A DNA stretch of 64,000 nucleotides. Source: Serinus canaria (Eukaryota; Chordata; Aves; Passeriformes; Fringillidae). Each line of letters opens with the position of its first letter. The first letter of the stretch is position 1. Both the position numbers and the translations under genes were made by a program. The notes below the pieces were generated by a model. It was not told where the DNA came from. It did not search any database and saw nothing but the letters and a program-made list of their open reading frames with translations. The stretch spans positions 50,449,174-50,513,173 of the forward strand of contig NC_066315.1 of assembly GCF_022539315.1 (NCBI RefSeq), read 5' to 3'. Below, in pieces: positions 24,856-36,537 of the stretch.

Positions 24856-27800
24856 CTAGAAGAAATGAAATCAAATGTTACATTATTGAGAACAACTTAT
24901 AAGGTCTTAATATTAAAATAATTGTATTGTTTATTAATATAATCAGGAGACAGAAGAATTTCAAATAAGTCAAACTGCCAAATTATTTGAGCAAAGCAAT
25001 TCCATTGCAGTACCTGCAAAACAGTTGAGAAACTGATGAAAACAAAACAAGGTGTAACAAAACGGTCAGCAGTCTCACTGGAAATAGTCTACCACATCAC
25101 TACATATTAATCCAATCAAAAAAAAATTTGGACTCTCTTGCATAAGGCTTATCATCAAAACCAAAATGATGATGCAGAATTTTGGACCCAGCATATAGCC
25201 TTCTCTTCAGGAAAGTATAAATTGCCTTCACAGTGAAGTCAGCATCCCCCTTAACTTCTAAGGGGGATGCTGACTTCATATGTGACAAAATATTTTTGTC
25301 ACATATTCTTCATACATGCAAGAATATGTGACAAAAATATTTGAGATTAAGTAGGCAACTACAATCTAATAATGAAGTATGAACAGTTTACATAAACATT
25401 AGCTGATGTTATGAAAGCGTAACCGATAATTTCTGACATTATTAAGGTCAATATCAACAAGCCTTTCTGTGATATGTTTCAAAGGCAGCTCAGAACACCT
25501 GAATTTTTTACACCAGCATTACAGACAGCATGACAAGAATATAAGTTTCAAACATATCTTCTGCAACCTATTCTGCAATAGTGTTGTAAATAGCTTTGTT
25601 CCATCAGTATCTACAATTCAATTATTTTCAACAAAGGGATAGAGAAAACAGTTGCTGATTTTGTCAGAACTGTTGAAGGCTGTAGGCAAACAGTCCAAAC
25701 TCTACTGCATTTTAAGTGCAATAAAGTGCATTCACTACTTTATTTAAAGATGGAAAAAACATGAGGTAGAAACCGTGACTGTTAGAGAAACAATTTTTTT
25801 TCCTTTGAAAGAGTTATTATTCTGTGTTGAAGGCTGTGTTTAGATGACAGCAGGAGAGGAAGATAACCTGTCAACTGCACTGTGGTAAATGGTAAATGGC
25901 AATGGCAATAGCCCAAGTTAATTAATTTTGCTCTGGCAGTGATGCAGGCCAACAAATGCATTTCAGCCAAGAGATAGCAACTGCTTCACATGCACTGAAT
26001 CAACTGCTGGCAACTGTGTAAAGCTTTCCAGTTGCAAAGGAGGAAAAAAAAGTTGAACTGACCATATCCTATAGCATTCATCTGCAGAGTTTATTAAGTA
26101 TCATACACCACTAGTGATTCAAATAATAATCTTTATCAGCCAGTGCAGAAAGTTTTTTCCTGTGTAGATACATAGCTCAGTCCTCTCTCAACCAGCTTGT
26201 TTAGCTAGGCTAGTCTGATGCAACCTGCATCTTCAGGCCTACGTCAGCTGTTCCGTTCTTGTAATGCTACAACTAGCACTGGAGTTTCATACTTGAAGTA
26301 GCTTAACAAAACTTGAAGAAAGACACAAACTGAGAGCATAAAGCTCCCCTAATTGTTCTCCGTCATCTCTCTGCTTTAGCGTCTCCTGATATCAAACCAA
26401 AGCTGTGATTCAGAAAGGTACTGATGTTTAAACACAATTATATCCTAATCCCTCTGCAGAGAATTTTCATCTTTTAAAAGATAACGCATTTTCATATTTA
26501 CAAGATGTAATAATTCATTGCAAGCAGTACAGTATGTCTCCCACAAATCTGATTTGTTTGCCTATTCAAAAAAGGAATTTATAAAATTAATAATACAAAA
26601 CAAAGACAAGTGCAATAAAATTCAATATTACATATTAATTGATTTAAAATCTGATTTTATTTCTACTACTGACATTTTTGTGGCTCAATCAACATTTGAA
26701 GTTATGCTTAGGGTTAGGGTCACTCAAAAAGATCAGTTTTGAATCAGTATTTACCATTTTCAAACTCAGCTTTGTAAAACAAATCATGATTAAGAGGAAA
26801 ACAAAACGCATATACAACCAAAATTTGTTCTTTAATGAAGGAAAGCAGGCAAAAAAAAAAAAAAAAGGCAGAAGAACCATTAATTGCATAATAGAGATTT
26901 CATTTTACATAAAACAAGAATGTATTAGACTTCACTCACCCACACGCTAGCTAAGCACAGACTGGTGGCATATTCAAAAGATACCACTGCGAGGTGAGGC
27001 AAACTACAAAGCCAGGAAGAAAAGAGCTTATTGGGCTATTTGTTTGATAGTGTTATGTAGTGTTAACAAATAAGAACTCTGTGTACATCTATGGATGAGA
27101 TTGCTGCAGTTAGATCACAACAACAACATAGCAAAAGCCAGATTACTGAAGATTACATTGATCTAGCATATATTTATTAAACAGGAACTGCTTCAAGTTT
27201 TCAGAAACTTGTTAAATATATGCCCACTAAGAGGGTATAAAATTACTCACAGATACTTTAGTACCACACACTTACTCTAGTAGCACAACAAGTAAATAAT
27301 TTACACATCAAAATTACTTACAGATGTTTTAGCAATAACCTAAAAGCTCTATGTTAGAATGCACATTTATGTTGTAGTTCAGAACTTCATTCCTCCTGAG
27401 AGCTAAACATTGGATATTTTCATATACCGGTATCAGTCCAATAATAAGTATGGAGAAACACTAGTGCCATGTCAGTCAATAAATAAAAAACAAAAGAAAC
27501 CAAGCATATTTCTTAATAGAATAATTTATAAAGACATCTCCAACTTTTTAGTTCTAAACAGAATTATGGAAGACTTCTCCCCAGAATAATTTGTGCTTCA
27601 GCAAATGAACATATAACATTGAAAGTGAAGTAAAAAAACTTCTTCCTTCATAATATGCCCTAATATTTGAGTTTCCAGCCGATGTGTACTTCAATCTCTT
27701 TGTTAATTTGGAAAGGAGAAAATTCATAGGCCAGATATGTGCCAAGAAGGGACTGCTATGTGAAACCCAAGAGCTCCTTGAACAAAGATATTATTAACAA

Positions 27801-29429
27801 ATCAAAGCACTTGTAGCCTACAAAAAAATCTCACTGTGTGTTTTAGACAAAATTTAATACCAAGGATGAAAATTTGTTGGATGAATTCAAGTTGAATTTT
27901 TATTTTGTATCAGAAGTTGTGAATGTCTGTTGAAGGAAGAACAGGTTTAAATATCAAAAATCTGAAGTGGCTGCAAAACAAGGCCTATCTCTCTGTTCTC
28001 AAAATCTTTCCTAAATAGTACTCTGGCTTACCAAAACAAAACGAAACAAAACAAAACAAAACAAACTAAAAAAGTCTCAGCTTTCTATTTTAATGTGAGA
28101 GAGAGAAAATCATGCTTTGAATACATGATATTTACTGGAGCTGGAGTATAATCAATATTTTTATCTTCTAAAAGTATTTAAAATATTTAAGATTGCAAGG
28201 CTCTCAAACATACTAAGTGTACAGGAAAATGGTAAAGTATTTAACAATTTCCTCAAATGTGATACTGCAAGATAAAAATACAGACTTTAAATTTTTTTTT
28301 CAGTGAATCAACAGGACTGTAATGTATCTACAAGTGAAATGAAATTATTAATATTTTTATTTTATTCTGTATTTGCAAGCATGAAATAAATATATATCCA
28401 AGGTCAGTGAGAGAAACAGAATGCAATTCTTCCTCTCACTTTAATTCCTAAATATTTCACTAAGGTGACCCACAAAGAGAGGGATCACAGTGTTGATTCC
28501 AGATACAATGTAGAGACTATTACTGCAGTTTTTATTTTAATTAAAAGTAGATCCTATACATAAAACAGTAACAGTAATACCATAGAATTGCTTATGCTCA
28601 AATAATCTTACCTCCTTATCTGTTTCTCAAAGCCAATTCCACCTTTCTAGTAAATAGGTCAACTGCTAAATACTAAGCAAATGTCAAAAAAAAAAGTGAA
28701 AAAAACCAACACCAAACTGTTGACAACTCTTATTTTTCACCTGTCCTGACCCAGAGCAAACAAACATATTTTCATGTTTTAAAAATAAAGTAGGCTCACA
28801 CAAAAACCCCCAAAACCTAATCAAAACCCCAAGCTTGTTAGGATACCCACTTAAGATAAAATTGTACACATCTCACTTCAAACACATATCTCAGGTGATT
28901 GAGATAATCAACTTTCTATTCTACAAGCAAAATGCCTGTTGTTTTTGCCAGAAATTTTATCTCAGGGCTGGAAATGTTTCTTGATATATTTTTCATAAAA
29001 ACTGGTATGACCCCACAAAAATTTTTAAATTTAAGAAGCATTAATTTTATATATTAAATGTGTTGGTATATATATATATATATATTTTAATATGTCAGAT
29101 TACGTTTTTAATTTAGAAAATTCATCCACAGAATAGTAGTGATGCTTGAATTGAAGTTGCTTTGGTCCTATGGTACCCATCGCTACCAGAAATATGTCTT
29201 AACTAAGGAAAAATACTAGTAAAGAAAACATGCTTGCTTTTTTTCTCACTCTTTCTATAAATTCAAACCTAGAGCTGGAATTTGATATTCCACCGAAGAA
29301 GAGCGAAGAAGGTGAAAAGGAGTCCATTTGAATGTGGACACACAGAAAAGAAGGCATCAAAAAGTTTCTAATTCCTTATTCTTGAAACCTACTCCTCTTG
29401 CATAAACTTGATTTACTTATATAACTTAC
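24856..29429 (-). other. GOLGA4: GOLGA4 last intron
   Basis: 4.6-kb AT-rich intron. Recognised content is the hairpin cluster at 25234-25342, simple repeats at 26849-26867 (A run), 28033-28065 (AAAAC)n and 29067-29085 (AT)n. I found no convincing extra exon. Confidence 0.75.
25234..25342. repeat. Cluster of overlapping perfect hairpins
   Basis: Hairpin A has 20-bp arms at 25234-25253 and 25259-25278 with a 5-nt loop. Hairpin C has 23-bp arms at 25288-25310 and 25320-25342 with a 9-nt loop. A 12-bp hairpin formed by TATGTGACAAAA and its complement (25279-25302) overlaps the left arm of C, so the middle segment can pair either way. Confidence 0.95.
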
Positions 29430-29516
29430 CACTGGTCGAGCATCTTCTCGTTCTAGTATCTTCTGAGTCTGATCTGCTGGGAACTTCAGCACTGTTGTTA
29501 TAACCTTGGCCATTGT
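29430..29516 (-). CDS. GOLGA4: GOLGA4 GRIP domain exon 2
   Basis: This 87-nt, phase 0/0 exon encodes 29 residues, TMAKVITTVLKFPADQTQKI through EDARPV. It completes the three-helix GRIP fold, and the FP-DQ-QKI-E motif is diagnostic for GRIP domains. The acceptor is TTTAG|ACA and the donor GTG|GTAAGT. The next exon is 4.6 kb downstream. Confidence 0.97.
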
Positions 29517-31243
29517 CTAAAGAGATATAGGTTATCCATACATAATTCCACATCCACAAAGATGTCCGTAATATTTTAAAATTAATTTAATTTAGTAATA
29601 CTGGATACTATTTTATTAATGTCAGTGGAAAACAATGAAATCAGTAAGATATAACTATTTGTTTCACATTGTATATGCATGATGTGAATTCTATGAAAAC
29701 AATATTTGCACATTGTCACAAACTTCAGGTGCTGTAGTGTGATGTAAGTTCTATGGCATCTATGCTCAAATGATAGAGAACATTAATAAAAGAGCATACT
29801 AGATAAACTGCATGCCTAGAAAAAGCAATCTGTCAATCTTGTTGCAGATATCCTGTCAAGCAAGAGGCAAATAATAAAGTTGAACTGGAGGGCAAGACAG
29901 TAAAACCTCCCAGCAAATACACATACACATCTTGGTAAAGCAGTTTACAAAGAATGGGGTTAAGTACCCACATTAAAAGTTATGACACTAATTCCTGACT
30001 CTCAGATCCGAAACAACCTCCATATTTCTCCTATGTCTCCAATACTGTAGACAAACCGGTGCATTCATAATGTCTTGATTGCATTCCAGTATCATTTACT
30101 AGGATGCATAGTTGGCAATACATCCTAGATAATTTGCACAGATTCTTTTGAACTCTGTTCAAAAAAGAGGAAGCATGTCCAGATATATCAACAATTCCAC
30201 TACTGAATCACCTTTGAGACAAGGGATATATATTTGCACTAGTAAAGGCGATCATGCGCAAGGAAGGGCCACAAAAATGACCTTACAAGACAGAATTAGA
30301 TTAAAAAAAAGTCTCTTCTTGTCCAGGAACAAAAAAGTTGAGAGAAAGGAATATCTGTACTGAGAAGATAAATTACAATGTAGATCTTCTAACTTAAGAA
30401 CTGTGTTGGGGGCAGTGGAGGAAAGCACAGTAGTACTTTACAAGCATACTTCAAACTGTTTTAAATAAAAGTTCTATCATTTGCATCATCACTGCTCATG
30501 GTTTTCCAGTTCATGCAGCAGGATGAAACCAGTTCTTAAGACATATCTGTGTATTTATGACTTTATTATATAATCCTGAAGAAAGCAAACACTAAGCTCA
30601 GTGTCCTCCAGAAACACCTCTAATGACTGAAAGGAAACCAGCATATGAAATCAAGAAGCCTATTCACTACAAGAAGCTTTTCACTACTTTTAAGAATGAA
30701 TTAATAAGATCTAAGGTATACAGATTCACGAATACTATGAAACATCTTTAAGCAACTACTGAAGAGGTATTTTACCATCTTCAGCTGGTAATACAGCTAC
30801 TAACAAACTGTTATTTAATCCAACTTACCATGCCATGTAACTTACCATGTGTTTGTGTCAAGACTAGATCAAAAGATCACTACTGCTAATATTCTGCATA
30901 CCAGCTTTCATTTTACATCAAGTTTGACTGACAAACAGACTTTCGCTGATAAAACTTTATCTACCCATAATGGTTTTGGTCTTGATAGGTACAGTGGTGA
31001 GAGATGTGAAAACCCCCTCAACCTACCATTCATCTTGGCAGGCTGATGAAGTTTTGAAGTTATGAATCAAGTCTCTTTGAGAAAAAAATGTGAAAGCCTA
31101 TTGAATCCTTGTTTGTCAGAATTACTGTCAGAAATAAACAGCATATAACAAATCACAAACACATGGTACTTCACATCATGCAGCAAGGGTGTTAAACTTT
31201 ACTCTAACCTGGATCACCTGTCAGCATTTACAAATTTCCATAC

Positions 31244-31347
31244 CTTTGTCTCACGACCCATCATATATTCAAAAAGCACTTTCCTCAAGTATTCAAACTC
31301 AGTGGGTTCTTCAAATAGGGAAACATCAGTATGGTGAAGGTTTCCAT
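31244..31347 (-). CDS. GOLGA4: GOLGA4 GRIP domain exon 1
   Basis: This 104-nt exon finishes a split codon and encodes 34 residues. It carries the core EPTEFEYLRKVLFEYMMG segment and ends ETK. The first Tyr of FEYLRKV occupies the position of the invariant GRIP-domain tyrosine that contacts Arl1-GTP and is needed for trans-Golgi targeting (family knowledge). The acceptor is ATACACAG and the donor AAG|GTATGG. A truncated CR1 begins within about 90 bp of the acceptor side. Confidence 0.97.
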
Positions 31348-31432
31348 CTGTGTATAAACAAAAAGAAGAGAATATTCATACTGAGAGTCGCTCATCCAAA
31401 TCCAAGTTTCAATCATGGCACAAAACCAAACA

Positions 31433-32165
31433 AGCATAAATGCTGTATTCTGCACCTTAGGTGGAGTAACTGCAGCCCTTCAGAAAGGCATTTGGGGGTG
31501 CTGGTTGGCAGGAGATGCAACAGGAGTCACCAGTGTATGTGCCCTTGGCAGCCAAGAGGACAAACCTCATCCTGGAGTGCATCAAACACAGCATCATCAG
31601 TCGGTCAAAAGAGGTGATTATCCCATCCTATTTAGCATTAGTGCAGCCTCACCTTGAGTACTGTGTTCTGTTCAGGGCCCCACCATTTAAAAAGATTGGG
31701 AAGGTACATGAACATATCCAGAGGGTACCTGTGCTACTGGATAAGGTACTGACAGGCATGTCCTCCGAGAAGCAGCTGTGTAGTCCAGGTTTGTCTAATT
31801 TGGAGAGATGGGGCTGAGGGGTGACCTCAGTGCTCTCTACGGCTTCCTGAGGAGATGCTGATAGGCAGATACTGCTCTCCTCTCCCTGGTACCCAGTGCC
31901 AGGACACATGGAAAACAGCTGAAACCTTCATCTATCATGGGGAGTTCAGACTTGATGAGAAGAAACATTTCTTTACCAAGAGGGTGTCAAACTCTGGAAC
32001 AGACCTCCTGGAGAGGTGGTTGATGCCTGTTTATCAGTGTTGAAGAGGCATTTGGACAGTGCCCTTAAAAACATACTTTACCTTTTTATCAGCCCTGAAG
32101 TGGTCACACAACTGGACTATGAAACTGATGTTGGTCCCTTCCAGCTGAAGTATGTTTCCTGCTTC
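31433..32165 (+). mobile_element. Truncated CR1 LINE fragment in GOLGA4 intron
   Basis: Frame-broken C-terminal CR1 ORF2 sequence lies antisense to GOLGA4. It includes blocks that would translate as the CR1 KRGDYPIL / LVQPHLEYC region (31600-31670) and the later CR1 GVKLWNRPPGE-like region (31985-32020). The 3' terminal octamer repeat is missing or diverged. It starts about 85 bp upstream of the GRIP exon acceptor. Confidence 0.8.
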
Positions 32166-33143
32166 TCTCCCTACCAGTACATGCTGAGGAAATTCTTGAT
32201 TACATTTTTTCTCAGCCCTGCACTAGCAGAAGGTACTGAATACCCACATCTTCCATCATTGGCTCAGTCATCTTGAGGGAAGGAAGCACAGACCTTCTGA
32301 GGGCATGAGAGAGGCAGATCATCCTGAGATATTTTGATCATTTGCACAAACTTGCAAAAGGCAAGCGTGACGTGATTTTTGAAAGTCTTCTGAGTTCATC
32401 CAGCTAAGATGGGTCTGCACAGGATGGCAAAACCCCACATCTCTAACATTAGCAAGGCTCAATGCTTGAGCCCTCTGTCTCATGCAGTACACACTCCTCA
32501 GCTAAACAGTTGCAAATCTTTTGGAGGTGAGCAATACCTGTTCAATTCCCTGTGTGTTTTTCTATCTAACATTAAAAGAGTCTGAGAGGAACAGTAAACC
32601 ACCAGAGAGAAGGTCCATAAGCCCATACCCTATCTCCAAAGTGTCCAACCACCAGTGTTTAAAGGACAGTACATGAGAAGCACAAGTCTACTTCTTCCTG
32701 GGTCCTGGGGCTGCTCACAGGCCTTGGGTGGCTGGGGCCAGCCTCCTAGGACCCCCACTCTGTCCTGCCATGGGCCCAAGGGATGTGTACCAGATCAGCC
32801 TGGGACCTTCTGTCCCCACCTGTGCCCTGCTGTAGGTGTGCCCATCTCGGCCCCTGTCTACTGGATGCTCTTGGGTCCTGTAATGCAGAGAGCTTAAGAA
32901 CAGTGATACAGAACTCTTTTAACTGGATGACATAAAAAAGAAAACATCAAACAAAACGCTTGACCAAAAAGATTTGGCCATCTGAAATCACCCACCAACT
33001 TTATTAGAATAGACAAGAGAAAGCAAGGATGTCATAAGTGCATTATGTAAGTGTTTTAAAAAGACTGACATTTTATTTTCTAGACCAAACTGTATCTTTC
33101 TAACAAACTAAAAACTTAGTTGAGATGAAAACTACGTATTTAC
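32166..33143 (-). other. GOLGA4: GOLGA4 intron sequence
   Basis: Nothing recognised except a GC-rich island at about 32690-32880 that resembles LTR composition but has no identifiable ends. Confidence 0.4.
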
Positions 33144-33219
33144 CTCTATATGGTGTTCCAACTGATGTGACATACATATTTTTCTCATAATGTTTCAGCC
33201 GGTCTTCCAGTACATGAAT
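33144..33219 (-). CDS. GOLGA4: GOLGA4 exon linking rod to GRIP domain
   Basis: This 76-nt exon encodes 25 residues, IHVLEDRLKHYEKNMYVTSV through GTPYR, plus one base of the next codon. The acceptor is GTTTAG|ATT and the donor GAG|GTAAAT. The GTPY motif lies in the non-helical linker just before the GRIP domain. Confidence 0.94.
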
Positions 33220-33473
33220 CTAAACAGAGAACAGTTGACATGATAAATGGTGTTAAACATAAACAGCAGGTAAAATAAGCATAACTGAGGCAGTTTCCAG
33301 CTACATATAATCTTTTATAAAAGCAAAATACATTTGCTTTTTAAGGAAGGAAAACATTAAAAACTGCATTATTAAAAACTGTCCCAATGTTGCACACCTG
33401 TATATACACATAGAAATATATATAGCAGATGTTAGGCATATATTATATATTAATGTTTCTATTTTATAAATAA

Positions 33474-33512
<39 letters not shown>

Positions 33513-33866
33513 ATAACATAGCTTACAACAAAAATTATACTTAAATATCAAAAAAGGTTTAGTTTTGAAAAAAAAATTCCAGAATTTCATAAAGTGCACT
33601 GTTCCCTTTTTCACAGTGCAATTGCTTTGCTAACCAGTATCACAAGCGTGTGGTGTTTTTATTCTCAGGGGATAGAGGAATACTTTAAAAAGTACACAGA
33701 TATTCTGAGAGCAAGTATGAGTAAAAACTATTTTTCTGTCTATTATATTCATAGTACCTTGTATGGAGATGTACCACATCATCACTTGAAAAGAACAAAC
33801 CTTTTAATATTGCAAACACCAAGTATCAAACAAGAATACTTCTTACTCATTCAACGTCACCCTTAC

Positions 33867-33935
33867 CTGCTCTTTCAATTCTTGCTCCTTCAGTTTTGAA
33901 TCATTGACTAGTGTTGTCTTCTGTGCAAGTTGCGC
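33867..33935 (-). CDS. GOLGA4: GOLGA4 exon, end of coiled-coil rod
   Basis: This 69-nt, phase 0/0 exon encodes 23 residues beginning AQLAQKTTLVNDSKLKEQEL. The acceptor is CTTTTCAG|GCG and the donor CAG|GTAAGG. The AQLAQKT and SKLKEQE blocks are hallmarks of the golgin-245 C-terminal region as I know it. Confidence 0.94.
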
Positions 33936-34103
33936 CTGAAAAGACAGACATATATGGAAATTGATGAAAATATATCATAGGTACCTTTGCAATAAAGCTA
34001 TTTCTCCTTTTAACACACACAAACTTACAAGCAGTATTTCAGCTTTAAAAGTGCTCTGCAATGAAAGTATTATAGAGAAAAATAAATAACATGTAAGACT
34101 TAC

Positions 34104-34124
34104 CTTCAGTTCTGTTACTGTGAC
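34104..34124 (-). CDS. GOLGA4: GOLGA4 21-nt microexon (VTVTELK)
   Basis: A 21-nt in-frame exon is flanked by acceptor TTGTTATAG and donor AAG|GTAAGT. It encodes VTVTELK. The seven residues align with a matching segment between the last coiled-coil exons of mammalian golgin-245 as I remember it. Both splice sites are good, and inclusion or skipping keeps frame. It could therefore be alternatively spliced, though the sequence alone does not show that. Confidence 0.85.
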
Positions 34125-34756
34125 CTATAACAACAATAAAAATTTTGATTACAATGTATGAAAAATCAAGCACTGGAGAAAGAAATATCAATATTTGAGT
34201 TCTGATACAGTGTATTAATTGAGGATGACAAAAATTGAAATTACCCAATAATAACAACTAGTCTCATAAATAGTTTAACTTATTTGTATTGACAGTACAT
34301 AAAGCTGATATTTAAATTATCTCATTTGATTCTGTAATCAATCATCATAAATAAAACTTTAAGAACCTAGCATTTCCAAATCTTTATGAAATACATATTG
34401 GAGATGAATAATAATTGAATGAGTATGAAATACATCACAGGATGCCCTAACTACAATTAATACTATTCAGAATATTTTGTTTTCCCTTAAATATTCAAGT
34501 CACATTTGGAAATGCAAACATATACCTGAAAATAGCTTCAGTTAAGAGCTTCATGAGCTCTACATCTTGCAAAGATGTTTATGAAGTACAGAAAAAAGTC
34601 CAAGCTGAAATTTCTATCTTTCAGTGTTTCAACTCTTAAGGAAAATAATGCTTCAGTAGTCATAGGCGTAACTCAAGTCTGCATAAACATTTCATCATCA
34701 AATTATTTATGTGTGAATTCTTTTTTAAAGTAGGCTAAACCTTAACACAGAAATGG

Positions 34757-34912
34757 TACGTATTCACAGAATCATGGAATATCGTAAGTTGAAAGGGAGC
34801 CACAAGAAGCAGAGTCCAACTTTTAAAGTGAATGACCCATGCAGGGATAAACCTGTGACTCTGGCATAATTAGCATCATGCTTTAACCAACTCAGCTGAT
34901 CTCAGGGTCAAT
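34757..34912 (-). mobile_element. tRNA-Ile-derived SINE with CR1-like tail
   Basis: On the minus strand, 34912 to about 34830 resembles a tRNA-Ile gene: an A-box-like CTGAGTTGGTTAAAGCATGA, an anticodon-region GCTAATTATGCCA, and a B-box-like GGTTTATCCC. It is followed by a CR1 3'-like tail (AAGTTGGACTC, then TTTCAACTTACGATATTCCA, then a CATGATTCTGTG end). This architecture matches the CR1-mobilised SINEs known from songbirds (TguSINE1 type). Decay of the B box and stem shows it is not a working tRNA. Confidence 0.8.
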
Positions 34913-36537
34913 ATTACTTTTTTCTTCCCAAGCGTCTTTGCAATTGTGTCAAAAAGGAGATTTATTCCCCATTTCAGTGTGATAAAAATCTGTGATGTCT
35001 CCTACACTCCACAAACAAAAAATAGGAGAAAATTATTTCTCTAAGGATCTCAAACCTCTAAGTTAAATTCTTGCTTCTGAAAACCTCAATCAGACATTTA
35101 TTTTCTGATATGGAGAGACACTTTCTGACATCTTTACCTCCAAACATTAATACTTAAGGTTGTTAGTATTTGTCAGTTTTTTATCACAATAGAGAAGTAC
35201 TGGTCCAATATCTAGGGTACACTTCACGTCAAAGTGGATATGTTAATGTGTAATGCTTGGTTTAGGCTGACAACAAGCAGCACAGAAAGTTTTATAAGAC
35301 AAAATTCTGTGATTTGGGAGTCTCTGATTTTAGAACAAAATATGTTGCCCACTTGTTGCATCAAGTCAATGGAAGACTTCAAACTGCTTGACTACTAGTG
35401 CTGAAGGGTAAAAGAAAAAAACAAACCCAAAATGTTGCAAAGCAACAAAATAAAAAAGAAATCAAGTGAGACAAAAAATACCATGGCAAACATAATTCAT
35501 TTGAATGTAAAATCCAGATGTGGATTTATACAGTTATGTTCAGGTATGTTGGCAAGTTCCACAGGCCCTGTCTAATTTTCTCATATATTTCTGTAATGCT
35601 GCCTATATATGCTATTGTAGCCATTGCAAATCGTAGCATTACTACTATTGTAGCATTACTATTGAACCAGGTTAAAGCAAAATTAGTTTCCTACAAACAT
35701 ACCAAGCACAGGCAACAGACAAACTGAGACAGGAGTAAAAATTTAAAAAAACTCAATTCCTAAGTAGGACAAAAGAAAACTACCTCTTGACCCCAGAACA
35801 GATTGTGTCAGAGTAAGAATTACATCCTGAAATACCGATAAAACAGGAACTGAAAGCCCACTTACATTACTCTAAATATTTGAGCTTTGACTGGATCAGA
35901 AGATATACCAGGAATTATGTGCAAATTCCACAGCACAATCTATTAGAATAGTTCATTGTTTTGAGACAAATTCACCATTGTGAATCATATCAAATAAGGC
36001 ATTTACATTTCGTTGAATCAGCTATGCAAAAGAAAGCTGGTAAACAATTTGCTAAATTTGAATTTTGTTGGAATTCTCAAAATGACTCAAAAAATTCTGA
36101 TGCCTGTATTCTAGAGAAATCACACATATACACTCGGGGGAAAAAAAAACCAACAAACCTGCATTCTTATTCTGCAACTACTTTGAACATGGATGCTTTA
36201 ACTGTATCTAAGTACCAGCACTACCACACAACCTGCTCATCTTCCCCCACAGATAAAACCTCCTTATTCTTTAAAACTAAGCTGTTCATCAGTGATGGAG
36301 TTCTCTGAACTGGTTTGTACCCACTTATACCCTGGAGAACTCCTTTGAGTTTCTCCAAAGTTTGCCGTGGAAACTCCAAGGAGTGGAGAACTGTGGACAA
36401 CATTTCAGACACAGGCAAAATTAAATGTTCATTTTGTTAATTGTAAACATATTCACTTTTAGACATTTAATATTTGCAATATTCAAATAGTTAACAGGTC
36501 ATTGCCCATCTATCTAATACATTTCTGGGAACAGCTG
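34913..36537 (-). other. GOLGA4: GOLGA4 intron sequence
   Basis: AT-rich with no recognised element. Confidence 0.45.

Noticed and set aside
26708..26719. Two TTAGGG units as an interstitial telomere repeat
   Set aside because: Only two units; expected by chance in 64 kb.
29280..29330. Alternative GOLGA4 C-terminal exon encoding a Phe/Ser/Gly-rich tail
   Set aside because: The minus strand here has a vaguely similar peptide but no acceptor site in a suitable place.
34830..34912. Possible functional tRNA-Ile gene on the minus strand
   Set aside because: The B box and stems are mutated and a CR1-like tail is attached, so it is a SINE head and not a tRNA gene.
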